This document shows, one piece after another, positions 19,544 to 28,487 of a DNA stretch of 64,000 nt (positions are counted from its first letter, which is position 1; every line of letters begins with the position of its first letter). The position numbers and the translations under genes are program-made. This DNA comes from Pseudomonas putida (GTDB lineage Bacteria > Pseudomonadota > Gammaproteobacteria > Pseudomonadales > Pseudomonadaceae): the NCBI RefSeq assembly GCF_028682635.1, contig NZ_JANHLK010000013.1, forward strand, positions 144,038 through 208,037, given 5' to 3'. Below the pieces are notes generated by a model. It had not been told where the DNA came from. It worked only from the letters and a program-made list of their open reading frames with translations, and did not search any database.

Positions 19544-21016
19544 ATGAAACTCGATAAAAACAACCTGCAGCGCCTCGCCCCCGAGGTGGTCCTGCCCGCC
19601 TACGCCCTGAGTGACACCCGCCAGGGCATTGCGCACATCGGTGTCGGCGGTTTCCACCGCGCCCACCAGGCGTATTACACCGATGCGTTGATGAACACCG
19701 GCGTTGACCTGGACTGGGCCATCTGCGGCATCGGCTTGCGCAGCGAAGATCGTCGCGCCCGGGATGACCTGCGGGAACAGGACTACCTGTTCACCCTGTT
19801 CGAACTCGGCGACAGCGACGACACCCAAGTGCGCGTCATCGGTGCGATCCGCGACATGCTGCTGGCCGAAGACGATGCCCAGGCGCTGATCGACAAACTC
19901 GCCAGCCCCGAGATCCGCATCGTTTCGCTGACCATCACCGAAGGCGGCTACTGTATCGATGACAGCAACGGCGAGTTCATGGCCCACCTGCCGCAGGTCC
20001 AGCACGACCTGGCGCACCCGAATGCGCCGACAACCGTGTTCGGCTTCCTGTGCGCCGCGCTGGCCAAACGCCGCGCGGCAGGCACACCGGCCTTCACCTT
20101 GATGTCCTGCGATAACCTGCCGCACAACGGCGCGGTCACCCGCAAGGCCCTGCTGGCCTTCGCTGCCCTGCGCGATTGCGATCTGCGCGACTGGATCGAG
20201 GGCCACGTGAGCTTCCCCAACGCCATGGTCGATCGCATCACGCCGATGACCAGCACCCAACACCGCCTGCAACTGGCCGACCAGCACGGTGTGGACGACG
20301 CCTGGCCGGTGGTCTGCGAACCGTTCGTGCAGTGGGTGCTGGAGGACAAGTTCGTCAACGGTCGCCCGGCCTGGGAAAAGGTCGGCGTGCAGTTCACCGA
20401 CGACGTCACGCCCTATGAAGAGATGAAGATCAAGCTGCTCAACGGCAGTCACCTGGCCCTGACCTATCTGGGTTTTCTCAAGGGTTACCGCTTCGTCCAC
20501 GAGACCATGAATGACCCGCTGTTCGTGCGCTACATGCGTGCCTACATGGACCTGGACGTCACGCCGCAACTGTCGCCGGTGCCGGGCATCGACCTGACCG
20601 AGTACAAGAACACCCTGGTGGCGCGCTTCTCCAACCAGGCGATTGCCGATCAACTGGAGCGCGTGTGTTCGGACGGCTCGTCGAAGTTTGCCAAATTCAC
20701 CGTACCGACCATCAACCGCTTGCTGGCCGATGGCAGGGACACCCGGCGAGCGGCGCTGGTGGTGGCGGCGTGGGCCTTGTATCTGAAGGGGGTGGATGAG
20801 AATGGCGATACCTACGCCATTGCGGACCCGCGGGCGGCGTTCTGTCAGGCGCTGGTGGTGGATGATGTATTGATTACCCAACGATTGTTGGCGGTTGAGG
20901 AGATTTTTGGTAAGGCGATTCCGCGCTCGCCGGAGTTTGTGGCGGCGTTTGAGTGGTGTTGCAACAGTTTGCGCGAGGTTGGGGTGACGCGGACGTTGGA
21001 GCGGATTCTGGCGTGA
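19544..21016 (+). CDS. mtlD: Mannitol 2-dehydrogenase
   Basis: 490 residues, close to the 493 of the P. fluorescens enzyme, a polyol-specific long-chain dehydrogenase. The N-terminal NAD site reads IGVGGFHRAHQAYY. The catalytic lysine-asparagine-histidine signature is in KIKLLNGSH. It oxidises D-mannitol to D-fructose with NAD+ and also acts on sorbitol and arabitol. Start is ATG 19544 after GAGAG; the preceding in-frame GTG is less likely. It lies 15 bases after mtlK. Confidence 0.93.
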   Translation: MKLDKNNLQRLAPEVVLPAYALSDTRQGIAHIGVGGFHRAHQAYYTDALMNTGVDLDWAICGIGLRSEDRRARDDLREQDYLFTLFELGDSDDTQVRVIGAIRDMLLAEDDAQALIDKLASPEIRIVSLTITEGGYCIDDSNGEFMAHLPQVQHDLAHPNAPTTVFGFLCAALAKRRAAGTPAFTLMSCDNLPHNGAVTRKALLAFAALRDCDLRDWIEGHVSFPNAMVDRITPMTSTQHRLQLADQHGVDDAWPVVCEPFVQWVLEDKFVNGRPAWEKVGVQFTDDVTPYEEMKIKLLNGSHLALTYLGFLKGYRFVHETMNDPLFVRYMRAYMDLDVTPQLSPVPGIDLTEYKNTLVARFSNQAIADQLERVCSDGSSKFAKFTVPTINRLLADGRDTRRAALVVAAWALYLKGVDENGDTYAIADPRAAFCQALVVDDVLITQRLLAVEEIFGKAIPRSPEFVAAFEWCCNSLREVGVTRTLERILA

Positions 21017-21039
21017 TGTCGGTGGTGTAGCCATTGCCG

Positions 21040-21116
21040 TCTTCGCGAGCAAGCCCGCTCCCACATTATTTGTGTCCGCTGAAGATCTCCTGTGGGAGCG
21101 GGCTTGCTCGCGAATG
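21040..21116. repeat. REP pair between mtlD and mtlY
   Basis: TTCGCGAGCAAGCCCGCTCC and its inverted copy about 30 bases later. Third REP doublet within the mannitol operon. Confidence 0.88.
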
Positions 21117-21154
21117 ACTTCACCGAGATCAACCTGACACACCAAGGACCTGCC

Positions 21155-22651
21155 ATGGCAAACCAACAATTATTCCTCGGCATCGACTGCGGCACCCAAG
21201 GCACCAAAGCCATCATCCTCGATGCGCTCAGCGGCCAGGTGCTGGGCCAGGGTGCCGCCGCGCATGAACTGATCAGCGGCGCCAACGGTCGTCGCGAACA
21301 GGACACGGCGCAGTGGCTGGACGCTTTCACCCTAGCCACCCGTCGTGCGTTGCTGGCGGCGCAGGTCGACGGCCAGGACATCCTCGGCATCGGCGTTTCC
21401 GGCCAGCAACATGGCCTGGTACTGCTCGACGATCAAGGCCAGGCCCTGCGCCCGGCCAAGCTCTGGTGCGACACCGAAACCACAGCAGAGAACGATCGAC
21501 TGCTCAAGCATCTGGGCGGCGAAAAAGGCTCGCTGGAACGCCTCGGCGTGGTCATTGCGCCGGGCTACACGGTGTCAAAATTGCTCTGGACCAAAGAGCA
21601 GCACCCCGAGGTATTTGCCCGAATCGCACACATTCTGATGCCCCACGACTACCTGAATTTCTGGCTCACCGGTCGCCGTTGCAGCGAGTACGGCGATGCC
21701 TCGGGCACCGGCTATTTCAATGTGCGCACCCGCCAGTGGGATTTGCAGCTGCTGCGCGACATCGATCCCACCGGGCGTCTGCAAGCCGCGCTGCCGGAAC
21801 TGATCGATGCCCACCACGCGGTGGGCACGGTGCTGCCGGGGATCGCCGAACACCTGGGCATCAACCCGCATGCGCTGGTATCGAGCGGCGGTGGCGACAA
21901 CATGATGGGCGCCATCGGCACCGGCAACATCAAGCCTGGCGCCATCACCATGAGCCTCGGATCGTCCGGCACGGTGTATGCCTACGCCGAGCAACCGAAG
22001 ATCAGCCCGGACACGACCGTCGCTACGTTCTGTTCCTCCAGCGGCGGTTGGTTGCCGTTGATCTGCACCATGAACCTGACAAACGCCACCACGGCTGTTC
22101 GCGAGCTGCTCGAACTGGATATCGAAACTTTCAACGCCCTCGTTGCCCAGGCCCCCATTGGCGCCGAAGGGGTCAGCATGCTGCCGTTCCTCAACGGCGA
22201 ACGTGTCCCCGCGCTGCCCCACGCCACCGGTAGCGTGCTGGGCCTGACCATGGGCAACCTGACAAGGGCCAATCTGTGTCGCGCCGTGGTCGAGGGCACG
22301 ACCTTCGGTTTGCGTCATGGGCTGGACCTGCTGCACCACAATGGCTTACAAAGCCTGCGCATCTGCCTGATCGGTGGCGGCTCGAAAAGCGCGGTGTGGC
22401 GGCAGATCGTCGCCGACACCCTGAACATGCCCGTCGTCTGCCCCGAGCAAAGCGAAGCCGGCTCCCTGGGCGCGGCGATCCAGGCGGCGTGGTGCACGTC
22501 CTCGGCAAACGGGCATGAGGACAGTCTTGCGGATCTGTGCGAACGCTGCGTGAGGCTCGATCCGGCCAGTGAAACCTGGCCCATTGCAGAAAACGTGGCC
22601 GCCTCCCAGTTGGCCTACGAACGCTATCAACGGCATGTCGCAACCCTTTAA
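21155..22651 (+). CDS. mtlY: Xylulokinase
   Basis: 498 residues, FGGY carbohydrate kinase. N-terminal phosphate loop FLGIDCGTQGTKAIILD, conserved GVSGQQHGLV, the C-terminal ATP site LIGGGSKSAVWRQIVAD and EAGSLGAAIQA. It phosphorylates D-xylulose, the product formed from D-arabitol by MtlD, and feeds the pentose phosphate pathway. AAGGA precedes ATG 21155; the frame is open further upstream through the REP but without a start signal. Confidence 0.92.
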   Translation: MANQQLFLGIDCGTQGTKAIILDALSGQVLGQGAAAHELISGANGRREQDTAQWLDAFTLATRRALLAAQVDGQDILGIGVSGQQHGLVLLDDQGQALRPAKLWCDTETTAENDRLLKHLGGEKGSLERLGVVIAPGYTVSKLLWTKEQHPEVFARIAHILMPHDYLNFWLTGRRCSEYGDASGTGYFNVRTRQWDLQLLRDIDPTGRLQAALPELIDAHHAVGTVLPGIAEHLGINPHALVSSGGGDNMMGAIGTGNIKPGAITMSLGSSGTVYAYAEQPKISPDTTVATFCSSSGGWLPLICTMNLTNATTAVRELLELDIETFNALVAQAPIGAEGVSMLPFLNGERVPALPHATGSVLGLTMGNLTRANLCRAVVEGTTFGLRHGLDLLHHNGLQSLRICLIGGGSKSAVWRQIVADTLNMPVVCPEQSEAGSLGAAIQAAWCTSSANGHEDSLADLCERCVRLDPASETWPIAENVAASQLAYERYQRHVATL

Positions 22652-22664
22652 AGAGCGATCAACT

Positions 22665-23609
22665 ATGTACCTGGTGTGTGGCGAAGCGCTGTTCGATTTC
22701 TTCAGTGAAAACGAGGTCAGCGGCCTGGCTTCAAAAGTGAATTTCAAGGCAATTGCCGGCGGCTCGCCGTTCAACGTTGCGGTGGGTTTGTGCCGCCTGG
22801 GCATGGACGCTGCGCTGTTTGCCGGGTTGTCCACCGACTACCTCGGCCGGCGTTTGCTCCAGGTGCTGGAGGAGGAAGGCGTATGCACCGACTATCTGGT
22901 GGATTTCGCCGCACCGACCACCCTGGCGATGGTCGCCGTGGGGGCCAATGGCTCGCCGCACTACAGTTTCCGCGGCGACGGCTGCGCCGATCGACAACTT
23001 CAGCCCGGGCACTTGCCGGCGTTGGGACCTGAAGTGCGGGGTTTGCACATCGGTTCGTTTTCCCTGGTGGTGCAACCGATTGGCGACACGCTGCTGGAGC
23101 TGGTACGCCGGGAAAGCGGCAAGCGCCTGATCAGCCTTGATCCGAACGTGCGGCTCAACCCTGAACCGAACATCGAGCTGTGGCGTTCGCGGGTGGCCAC
23201 TCTGGTCGAACATGCCGACCTGATCAAGGTCAGCGATGAGGACCTGAGCCTGCTGTACCCCGAACAGGACCCGGCGCGGGTGATCGAGGGCTGGTTGCAA
23301 CACCGCTGCCAACTGGTGTTCCTCACCCGTGGTGGCGAAGGTGCGACGGTGTTCAGTCGGGTCCACGGTTCGTGGTCGGTGCCGGCCTGTGCCGTGAAGA
23401 TTGCCGACACCGTGGGTGCCGGCGATACCTTCCAGGCCGCATTGATCAGCTGGCTGACCGAGCAGCGGCTGGACTCGGTCGAGGGGGTGCGGCAATTGAG
23501 TCGCCAGCAGATCGAGGCGATGCTGAGGTTTGCGGTGCAGGCGGCGGCATTGACATGCAGCAAGACCGGGCCGGATTTGCCATATCGGCATCAGCTGGAT
23601 TTGCATTGA
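22665..23609 (+). CDS. mtlZ: Fructokinase (PfkB/ribokinase family)
   Basis: 314 residues. N-terminal GGSPFNVAVGLCRLG and C-terminal DTVGAGDTFQAALISWL (anion hole and catalytic Asp) are PfkB signatures. It phosphorylates the fructose made from mannitol by MtlD. It starts 13 bases after mtlY and ends the operon; a REP doublet follows. An AGAG ribosome site precedes ATG 22665. Confidence 0.9.
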   Translation: MYLVCGEALFDFFSENEVSGLASKVNFKAIAGGSPFNVAVGLCRLGMDAALFAGLSTDYLGRRLLQVLEEEGVCTDYLVDFAAPTTLAMVAVGANGSPHYSFRGDGCADRQLQPGHLPALGPEVRGLHIGSFSLVVQPIGDTLLELVRRESGKRLISLDPNVRLNPEPNIELWRSRVATLVEHADLIKVSDEDLSLLYPEQDPARVIEGWLQHRCQLVFLTRGGEGATVFSRVHGSWSVPACAVKIADTVGAGDTFQAALISWLTEQRLDSVEGVRQLSRQQIEAMLRFAVQAAALTCSKTGPDLPYRHQLDLH

Positions 23610-23620
23610 ATGTGACGGCC

Positions 23621-23718
23621 CCTTCGCGAGCAAGCCCGCTCCCACAATGGATCGTTGTTGAACACAAATTCGTGTCCACCGATATCCAATGTGGGAGCGG
23701 GCTTGCTCGCGAAAGCGG
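23621..23718. repeat. REP pair downstream of mtlZ
   Basis: TTCGCGAGCAAGCCCGCTCC and TGTGGGAGCGGGCTTGCTCG as inverted arms with about 50 bases between. They lie at the convergent end of the mannitol operon and the porin gene. Confidence 0.88.
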
Positions 23719-23744
23719 TATACCTCACACCGCCAAACTCAAGG

Positions 23745-25046
23745 TCACAACACCGAGAAGTTGTAGCTGACGATCACCCGCGTCTCGTCCACATCCCGGG
23801 CGTACTGCGCGTAATTGCTGCGATAGGTCGCATTGCGCAACCGCAGGCTGACATCCTTGAACGTCCCGCCCTGCACCACATACTTGAGCTCGCTGTCGCG
23901 CTCCCACTCCTTGCCTTCCTGATCGCTACCCGGCACCTTGATGTGATCTCCGTTGACATAGCGGGTCAGGAACGTCAGGCCGTTGAGGCCGATGGCCTTG
24001 AAGTCATAGTCGTAGCGCAACTGCCACGAGCGTTCCTGCGCCGCGGCGAAGTCGTTGACCTGCACGTAGTTGACCAGGTACGGATTGCTGCCATCGAGGT
24101 ACGGCATCGAGTTATCGCCGTTCATGCGCTGCCAGCCAGCGCTGAACGTATGGCCGCTGATGGCGTAGGCGAGCAAGGTGCTCAGGGCGCGGTTGTCGAT
24201 GGAACCGGCGCGGGCCTCTCCGCTGTCGGCACTCTTGAGCAAACGCAGATCGGCCTTGAGCACGCCGCCAGCCAGCGGCTGGTTGGCCAGCAAGCCGAGG
24301 AAATGCTGTCGGTAGATGTCTTCCAGTTCGGCATAGTGGTACTGCCCCGTCAGCCGATCGTTGATCTTGTAGTCGAAGCCGTACATGTCGAAATGATCGG
24401 CGGTGATGTTGCAGGCATAACGCTTGTTCTTGCAGTGCACGCGAATGTCCTGGGAATCAGTGGAGTCCCGGGCGGTGTACTTGTCCAGGCGCGCGGCCAT
24501 GACATTCAGGTCCTTCACTTCCCTGGACGTGAGCATCGCGCCATTGAACATCGTCGGCAGCAGGCGGCCATCGTTGTACTTGAGCAGCGGCACATCCGGC
24601 AGCAGCGCGCCGTACTTCAGTATGCTCTGCGACACGCGCACCTTGGCGGTCAGGCCGAGCTTGGTGTATTCGTCCGCCGAACCCCGCGGGTTACTGCCGC
24701 TGGACGGCAGCAGGCCGCTGTTACTGCTGTCGGGACTGGAGTCGAGCTTGAACCCCGCCATGCCCAATGCATCGACACCAAAACCCAGTGTGCCTTCGGT
24801 GAACCCCGATTGCAGATTGAGAATGAAACCCTGGGCCGACTCTTCGCGTTTGGACGCGCCCTGCTCGTTGGAGGTGTGGCCGTCACGGAAGTCGCGGTTG
24901 AAATACACCGTGCGTGATTCGATGTTCGCCGTGGTGTCGTCGATAAAGCCGCTCGCCTGGGCCGGCCCGGTAAAACCGGCGCACAGCACCAGGGCGCCGA
25001 AGCCGAATGACTGGCGCGCGAAGATGAACGTAAAGGGGGGACGCAT
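23745..25046 (-). CDS. OprD-family outer membrane porin
   Basis: 433 residues. Signal peptide to about GPAQA (residue 31), mature start SGFIDDTTANIESRTVYFNRDFRD, internal motifs typical of OprD (GFGVDALGMAGFKLD, LTAKVRVSQSILKYG) and C-terminal VIVSYNFSVL ending in the beta-barrel pattern. GGAG lies 7 bases before the ATG. Family members let amino acids or small organic acids/sugars pass the outer membrane. It faces the mannitol operon tail-to-tail, so a link to polyol uptake is possible but unproven. Confidence 0.88.
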   Translation of the reverse strand: MRPPFTFIFARQSFGFGALVLCAGFTGPAQASGFIDDTTANIESRTVYFNRDFRDGHTSNEQGASKREESAQGFILNLQSGFTEGTLGFGVDALGMAGFKLDSSPDSSNSGLLPSSGSNPRGSADEYTKLGLTAKVRVSQSILKYGALLPDVPLLKYNDGRLLPTMFNGAMLTSREVKDLNVMAARLDKYTARDSTDSQDIRVHCKNKRYACNITADHFDMYGFDYKINDRLTGQYHYAELEDIYRQHFLGLLANQPLAGGVLKADLRLLKSADSGEARAGSIDNRALSTLLAYAISGHTFSAGWQRMNGDNSMPYLDGSNPYLVNYVQVNDFAAAQERSWQLRYDYDFKAIGLNGLTFLTRYVNGDHIKVPGSDQEGKEWERDSELKYVVQGGTFKDVSLRLRNATYRSNYAQYARDVDETRVIVSYNFSVL

Positions 25047-25391
25047 TAAAAAGCTCCAACAATGCAGCGTTTGCGCCAGGGCGCAATCAGCCAGAAATAG
25101 CCTTCATCCGGTCAGGTAACAGACCGGGCTGAAGTGAAACGCGGGGTGAACGACAATGATGGCAGAACGCTTTTTCTTGCTGCAGACGACTTTAGTCTGA
25201 AAAGTGACCGTATTGTTTTTCGCCGAACGGTAGTGGTTTGACGACAGGCGGCATTCAACTGGCTTTAACCAATGCTTAATCGCGCAGTCCAACACTCTAC
25301 TGGACCGCACGCCCTCAGAGTCCTCTGACGCCCAGTGCGGCAGGCTCGACGATACGTCGAGCTCACTTGCACCTGCACTGGAGATCACCCC
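25047..25391. other. Intergenic region between divergent porin and DUF2790 genes
   Basis: 345 bases without a convincing gene. It must hold the promoters of both flanking genes. A short inverted repeat, AGTCCA...TGGACC, lies near 25288-25307; otherwise nothing recognised. Confidence 0.5.
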
Positions 25392-25661
25392 ATGAACTCG
25401 CGCGCCCTGCTCGTTTCAATCGCCCTTGTCTGTGCCGCATCGACCGGCATTGCCCAGGCCAATGACCCCGCCACACAAAACGTGCCCTCCTATCACTACG
25501 GCATGCCATTGCACGTGGGCAAAGTGATTGCGCTGAGCGAACCCACGACCCTGGACTGCGAAGTGATTACGGCGACGATGAAGTACATCGACTCACAATC
25601 GGGCCAGCCTGCAGAAGTCGCCTACCGAAAACTGTCTGACGCTTGCAGTTATCAGAACTGA
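25392..25661 (+). CDS. DUF2790 family exported small protein
   Basis: 89 residues. Signal peptide (cleavage about AQA, residue 23), then YHYGMPLHVGKVIALSEPTTLDCEVITATMKYIDSQSG and YRKLSDACSYQN, which are the hallmarks of the Pseudomonas DUF2790 family. The function is unknown. Two cysteines in the mature part could form a disulfide. GGAG precedes ATG 25392. It has its own transcription unit. Confidence 0.85.
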   Translation: MNSRALLVSIALVCAASTGIAQANDPATQNVPSYHYGMPLHVGKVIALSEPTTLDCEVITATMKYIDSQSGQPAEVAYRKLSDACSYQN

Positions 25662-25750
25662 AGGAAAATTCTGATTTAACGCCTTGCGGTACTCGTGGGG
25701 AATTTCAGGCGCTATGCTCAGGCGCTTCCTCACTGCCGCAAGGATTCGCC

Positions 25751-26146
25751 ATGCAGTTGTCGTTTCGTACGTTATCGACATCAACCGCCGCTTTGTGTTT
25801 GCTGCTGGCACTGGCCTGGGGCGTCATGCCCGACTGGCTGCTGGCCACCTGGGATATTGAATACTCGCCGACCGCAGGCCTCATTGCACGACGCATAGCA
25901 GTACTGTTCGCAGCATTGGGGGTGATGTTCTATCTGGTGCGCAACCAGGCGCCCTCCGCGTCTCGCCAGGCATTGGCCATTGGCTTTGTGGTGGGCTGCT
26001 GGGGGCTGGCGATACTGGGTTTCGGCGAATGGCTCAATGGCCATGCCGGTCCGGGTATCCTGCTGGCAGTCGGGGTTGAACTGGCGCTGGGCCTGGCGTT
26101 TTTCCAGACCCGGCGCGAATCGGCAGAATTTGAAACAACCGCTTAA
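25751..26146 (+). CDS. Small inner membrane protein, four predicted helices
   Basis: 131 residues with four hydrophobic stretches (about 8-27, 42-62, 70-90, 98-118) and short charged loops. No family I can name with certainty. AAGGA precedes ATG 25751. The stop overlaps by four bases the convergent DUF1652 gene. No functional inference is made. Confidence 0.7.
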   Translation: MQLSFRTLSTSTAALCLLLALAWGVMPDWLLATWDIEYSPTAGLIARRIAVLFAALGVMFYLVRNQAPSASRQALAIGFVVGCWGLAILGFGEWLNGHAGPGILLAVGVELALGLAFFQTRRESAEFETTA

Positions 26147-26415
26147 AGCGCTTTGCGCATGCCCTGGCTATGCCCGGGTTCCGTGTAGTGGTTTTGGAGA
26201 TCGGAACGCAGAACGGCGATCAGTTCGTTGATTTCCCGACAGCCATTGAGTTGCTGGGCGTCGATACCGGTTTTCAAAAGATCGAGTTGATCGGTTTCAC
26301 GATCGGTAAACACTTTTACAGTCATGGACAAGTCAGGCGACAGCGTGCATTGACAGCGTTTTGGTAGAAAACTGCTTTCAATGATATTGCGAAGTTCCAA
26401 GGCAGAAAGAAACAT
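26143..26415 (-). CDS. DUF1652 family protein
   Basis: 90 residues starting MFLSALELRNIIESSFLPKRCQC, the recognisable opening of the Pseudomonas DUF1652 family, with a central D..LL.TGI segment. Small cytosolic protein of unknown function. The ATG at 26415 has GGAGAGG upstream. It is convergent with the membrane protein gene. Confidence 0.85.
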   Translation of the reverse strand: MFLSALELRNIIESSFLPKRCQCTLSPDLSMTVKVFTDRETDQLDLLKTGIDAQQLNGCREINELIAVLRSDLQNHYTEPGHSQGMRKAL

Positions 26416-26717
26416 GGCGACCCTCTCCGTTGTGAGACTGCCAATTAACTATCGACGCTGACTCATATGGAATCCCGGTCAGCTTGAGAACAGCTACAGC
26501 ATAAAACATGCCCTGAATTTCGCTGTGCAGCTCATCGGTAAATCAAGGGCTTATTGTAAGGTCTCGTAAAAATGGTCGTGCAATCTGCAAAAACGGCTTG
26601 TGCCGGTCCTGCAATTTGCACGCTGGGCGAAGGATTTGCATTGACCGCCGGCGCCGTCGAGAATGGCCGCCAGCCGATCCAGTATCCGCTCACCCCACAC
26701 ATTCGCAAGGAGGCATC
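26416..26717. other. Intergenic region upstream of ecotin
   Basis: 302 bases between divergently read genes. It should contain the promoters of the DUF1652 gene and ecotin. I see no RNA gene, repeat or strong promoter match. Confidence 0.45.
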
Positions 26718-27200
26718 ATGGGTTCATCGACCATCAGTACCACCGTCGGGCTGATTGCCGTCACGCTGTCCGGCATCGTCCACGGGGCAAAACTCGAAGA
26801 CGTCGCACCCTTCCCGAAACCGGACAGCGGTTTCACCCGCCAGGTCATCCACCTCACGCCACAAACCCGTGAAGACGATTTCCAGGTCGAGATCCTTGCC
26901 GGCAAGACCCTGGCAGACGACTGCAATCGCCAGCGCCTGGGCGGCATTCTCGAAGAGAAGAACCTCGAAGGCTGGGGCTATCCGTTCTATCGCCTGGACA
27001 AAGTCATCGGCCCGATGAGCACCCTGATGGCCTGCCCCGATGGCAAGAGCACGCAGGCGTTCGTGCCGGTGGTCGGCGACGGTTTCATGCTGCGCTATAA
27101 CAGCAAGCTGCCGATCGTGCTCTACGTCCCCAAGGACATCGAGGTGCGCTACCGGGTCTGGTCAGCCTCCAGCAAGGTCGATAAAGCCGTCGCGGAGTAG
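26718..27200 (+). CDS. eco: Ecotin, periplasmic serine protease inhibitor
   Basis: 160 residues with a signal peptide. The reactive loop is recognisable: STLMACPDGKSTQAFV, where Met is the P1 residue as in E. coli ecotin, with the two disulfide cysteines (DDCNRQRLGG and MACPDG) kept. LPIVLYVPKDIEVRYRVW is the conserved C-terminal half. It inhibits trypsin-, chymotrypsin- and elastase-like proteases, protecting the periplasm. AAGGAGG precedes ATG 26718, a very strong ribosome site. Confidence 0.93.
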   Translation: MGSSTISTTVGLIAVTLSGIVHGAKLEDVAPFPKPDSGFTRQVIHLTPQTREDDFQVEILAGKTLADDCNRQRLGGILEEKNLEGWGYPFYRLDKVIGPMSTLMACPDGKSTQAFVPVVGDGFMLRYNSKLPIVLYVPKDIEVRYRVWSASSKVDKAVAE

Positions 27201-27212
27201 GCCTTACATGCA

Positions 27213-28226
27213 TCAAGCGAGCGTGTCGCACAACGCGGCACGCTCGGCGACATGGCGCAAACTGTCGAAATTGATATTGGCACCCGACTCGATGGCGATG
27301 AACGTCTGGCCGCGGGTCTTGCTTCTCGCCACGTACTTCTTGATGCCCGCCACCGCCAATGCACCGGAAGGTTCGGCGATCGAGCGGGTATCGTCATAGA
27401 TATTCTTTATTGCAGCGCAAAGCTCATCATTGCTGACGGTCAGCACCTCATCGACGCAAAACCGGCATACCTCGAAACCATGGGCACCGATCTGGGCGAC
27501 CGCCACCCCATCGGCGAAGGTGCCGACGTGGGGCAGGACGACACGTTGATCGGCCTCCAGCGCCGCTTTCAAGCAAGCGGAATGTTCCGACTCGACGCCG
27601 ATGATGCGCACTTCTGGCCGCAGGTATTTGATGTACGCCGCGATGCCGGCGATCAGGCCGCCACCGCCCACCGGTACGAAGATCGCGTCCAGCGGACCTT
27701 GGTGCTGGCGCAGGATCTCCATGGCCACGGTGCCCTGCCCGGCAATCACATCAGGGTCGTCGAAGGGCGAAACAAAGGTCTTGCCGGTTTTTTCCGCCAG
27801 ATCCAGCGCATAGGCCAGGGCAAACGGAAAACTCTCGCCGTGCAACAACGCCTGTGCGCCACGACTGCTCACTCCGAGCACCTTCAATTCCGGTGTCGTC
27901 GCGGGCATCACAATTGTCGCTTCGATCCCCAGCTCACGCGCCGCCAACGCCACCCCCTGGGCGTGATTGCCTGCCGAAGCCGTCACCACGCCCCGCGCCT
28001 GTTGCTCAGCACTCAATTGTACGAGCTTGTTGTAGGCACCCCGGATCTTGAAGGAAAAGGTCGGTTGCAAATCTTCGCGTTTAAGCAGGATCTGATTGCC
28101 CAAGGCTGCGGACAACGCCGGAGCTGGTTGCAAGGGAGTGCGCACCGCCAGTTCATAGACCGGCGCGGCAAGGATTTTCTTGACGTAATGCTCAAGCAGG
28201 GTTTGTTGGGCGGGCACACTGGTCAT
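27213..28226 (-). CDS. Short threonine/serine dehydratase without regulatory domain
   Basis: 337 residues. PLP lysine in SFKIRGAYNK, ASAGNHAQGVA, the phosphate loop VPVGGGGLIAG and the C-terminal IESGANINFDSLRHVAER are the catalytic domain of IlvA-type threonine dehydratase. The protein stops where the ACT-like allosteric domain of the roughly 500-residue IlvA would begin, so feedback by isoleucine is not expected. It deaminates threonine to 2-oxobutanoate. AGGAG precedes the ATG. A leader ORF and terminator lie directly upstream (28263-28375), suggesting attenuation control. Confidence 0.88.
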   Translation of the reverse strand: MTSVPAQQTLLEHYVKKILAAPVYELAVRTPLQPAPALSAALGNQILLKREDLQPTFSFKIRGAYNKLVQLSAEQQARGVVTASAGNHAQGVALAARELGIEATIVMPATTPELKVLGVSSRGAQALLHGESFPFALAYALDLAEKTGKTFVSPFDDPDVIAGQGTVAMEILRQHQGPLDAIFVPVGGGGLIAGIAAYIKYLRPEVRIIGVESEHSACLKAALEADQRVVLPHVGTFADGVAVAQIGAHGFEVCRFCVDEVLTVSNDELCAAIKNIYDDTRSIAEPSGALAVAGIKKYVARSKTRGQTFIAIESGANINFDSLRHVAERAALCDTLA

Positions 28227-28262
28227 GATCGTCTCCTGACATTGATCAGAGCCCCGAGACAG

Positions 28263-28291
28263 AAAATGAAAACCCGCCTCAAGGGCGGGTT
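28263..28291 (-). terminator. Rho-independent terminator/attenuator in the threonine dehydratase leader
   Basis: On the minus strand the RNA reads AACCCGCC-CTTGA-GGCGGGTT followed by TTCATTTTCT. This eight-pair GC-rich stem with a U-rich tail ends 36 bases before the dehydratase start. The 5' arm can alternatively pair with GGCGGG at 28314-28319. It could also simply terminate the upstream sugar dehydrogenase gene. Confidence 0.65.
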
Positions 28292-28309
28292 GGGTGCTGC
28301 AGTCGTGAG

Positions 28310-28375
28310 CTAGCCCGCCAAATGAGGAATGGCGGTAATAATGCTTGGCTGGCAGCGCAATACGGTGGAAGTCAT
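28310..28375 (-). CDS. Candidate leader peptide of the threonine dehydratase gene
   Basis: 21 codons starting MTSTVLRCQ and ending PSIITAIPHLAG, then TAG. The peptide is rich in threonine, isoleucine, valine and leucine, with tandem ATT-ATT-ACC (Ile-Ile-Thr). Its last codons (GCG GGC TAG) overlap the GGCGGG that can pair with the terminator's 5' arm. This is the classical layout of amino-acid attenuation: stalling at Ile/Thr codons would free the antiterminator. The ribosome site is weak (GGA close to the ATG). Confidence 0.5.
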   Translation of the reverse strand: MTSTVLRCQPSIITAIPHLAG

Positions 28376-28429
28376 GTCCGGAAAATATCCGGGCGTGGAT
28401 GGCAAGTCAATGGTTCGATTTCAAGATAG

Positions 28430-28485
28430 CCATCGCGAGCAAGCTCGCTCCCACACTTGATCTCGGTCGAATGTGGGAGCCAGGC
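28430..28485. repeat. REP element with degenerate partner
   Basis: TCGCGAGCAAGCTCGCTCCC is a full REP; the inverted arm is reduced to ATGTGGGAGC. Located just after the sugar dehydrogenase stop. Confidence 0.75.
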
Positions 28486-28487
28486 CT

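Noticed and set aside
18536..21169. Very long open frame (877 codons) antisense to mtlK and mtlD
   Set aside because: Typical shadow of GC-rich coding sequence: low-complexity His/Gln/Val composition, no ribosome site or recognisable motif, and the sense strand carries two well-identified enzymes.
26530..26580. Possible tRNA-like or attachment-site sequence upstream of ecotin
   Set aside because: No cloverleaf can be drawn and there is no integrase or duplicated core in the window.
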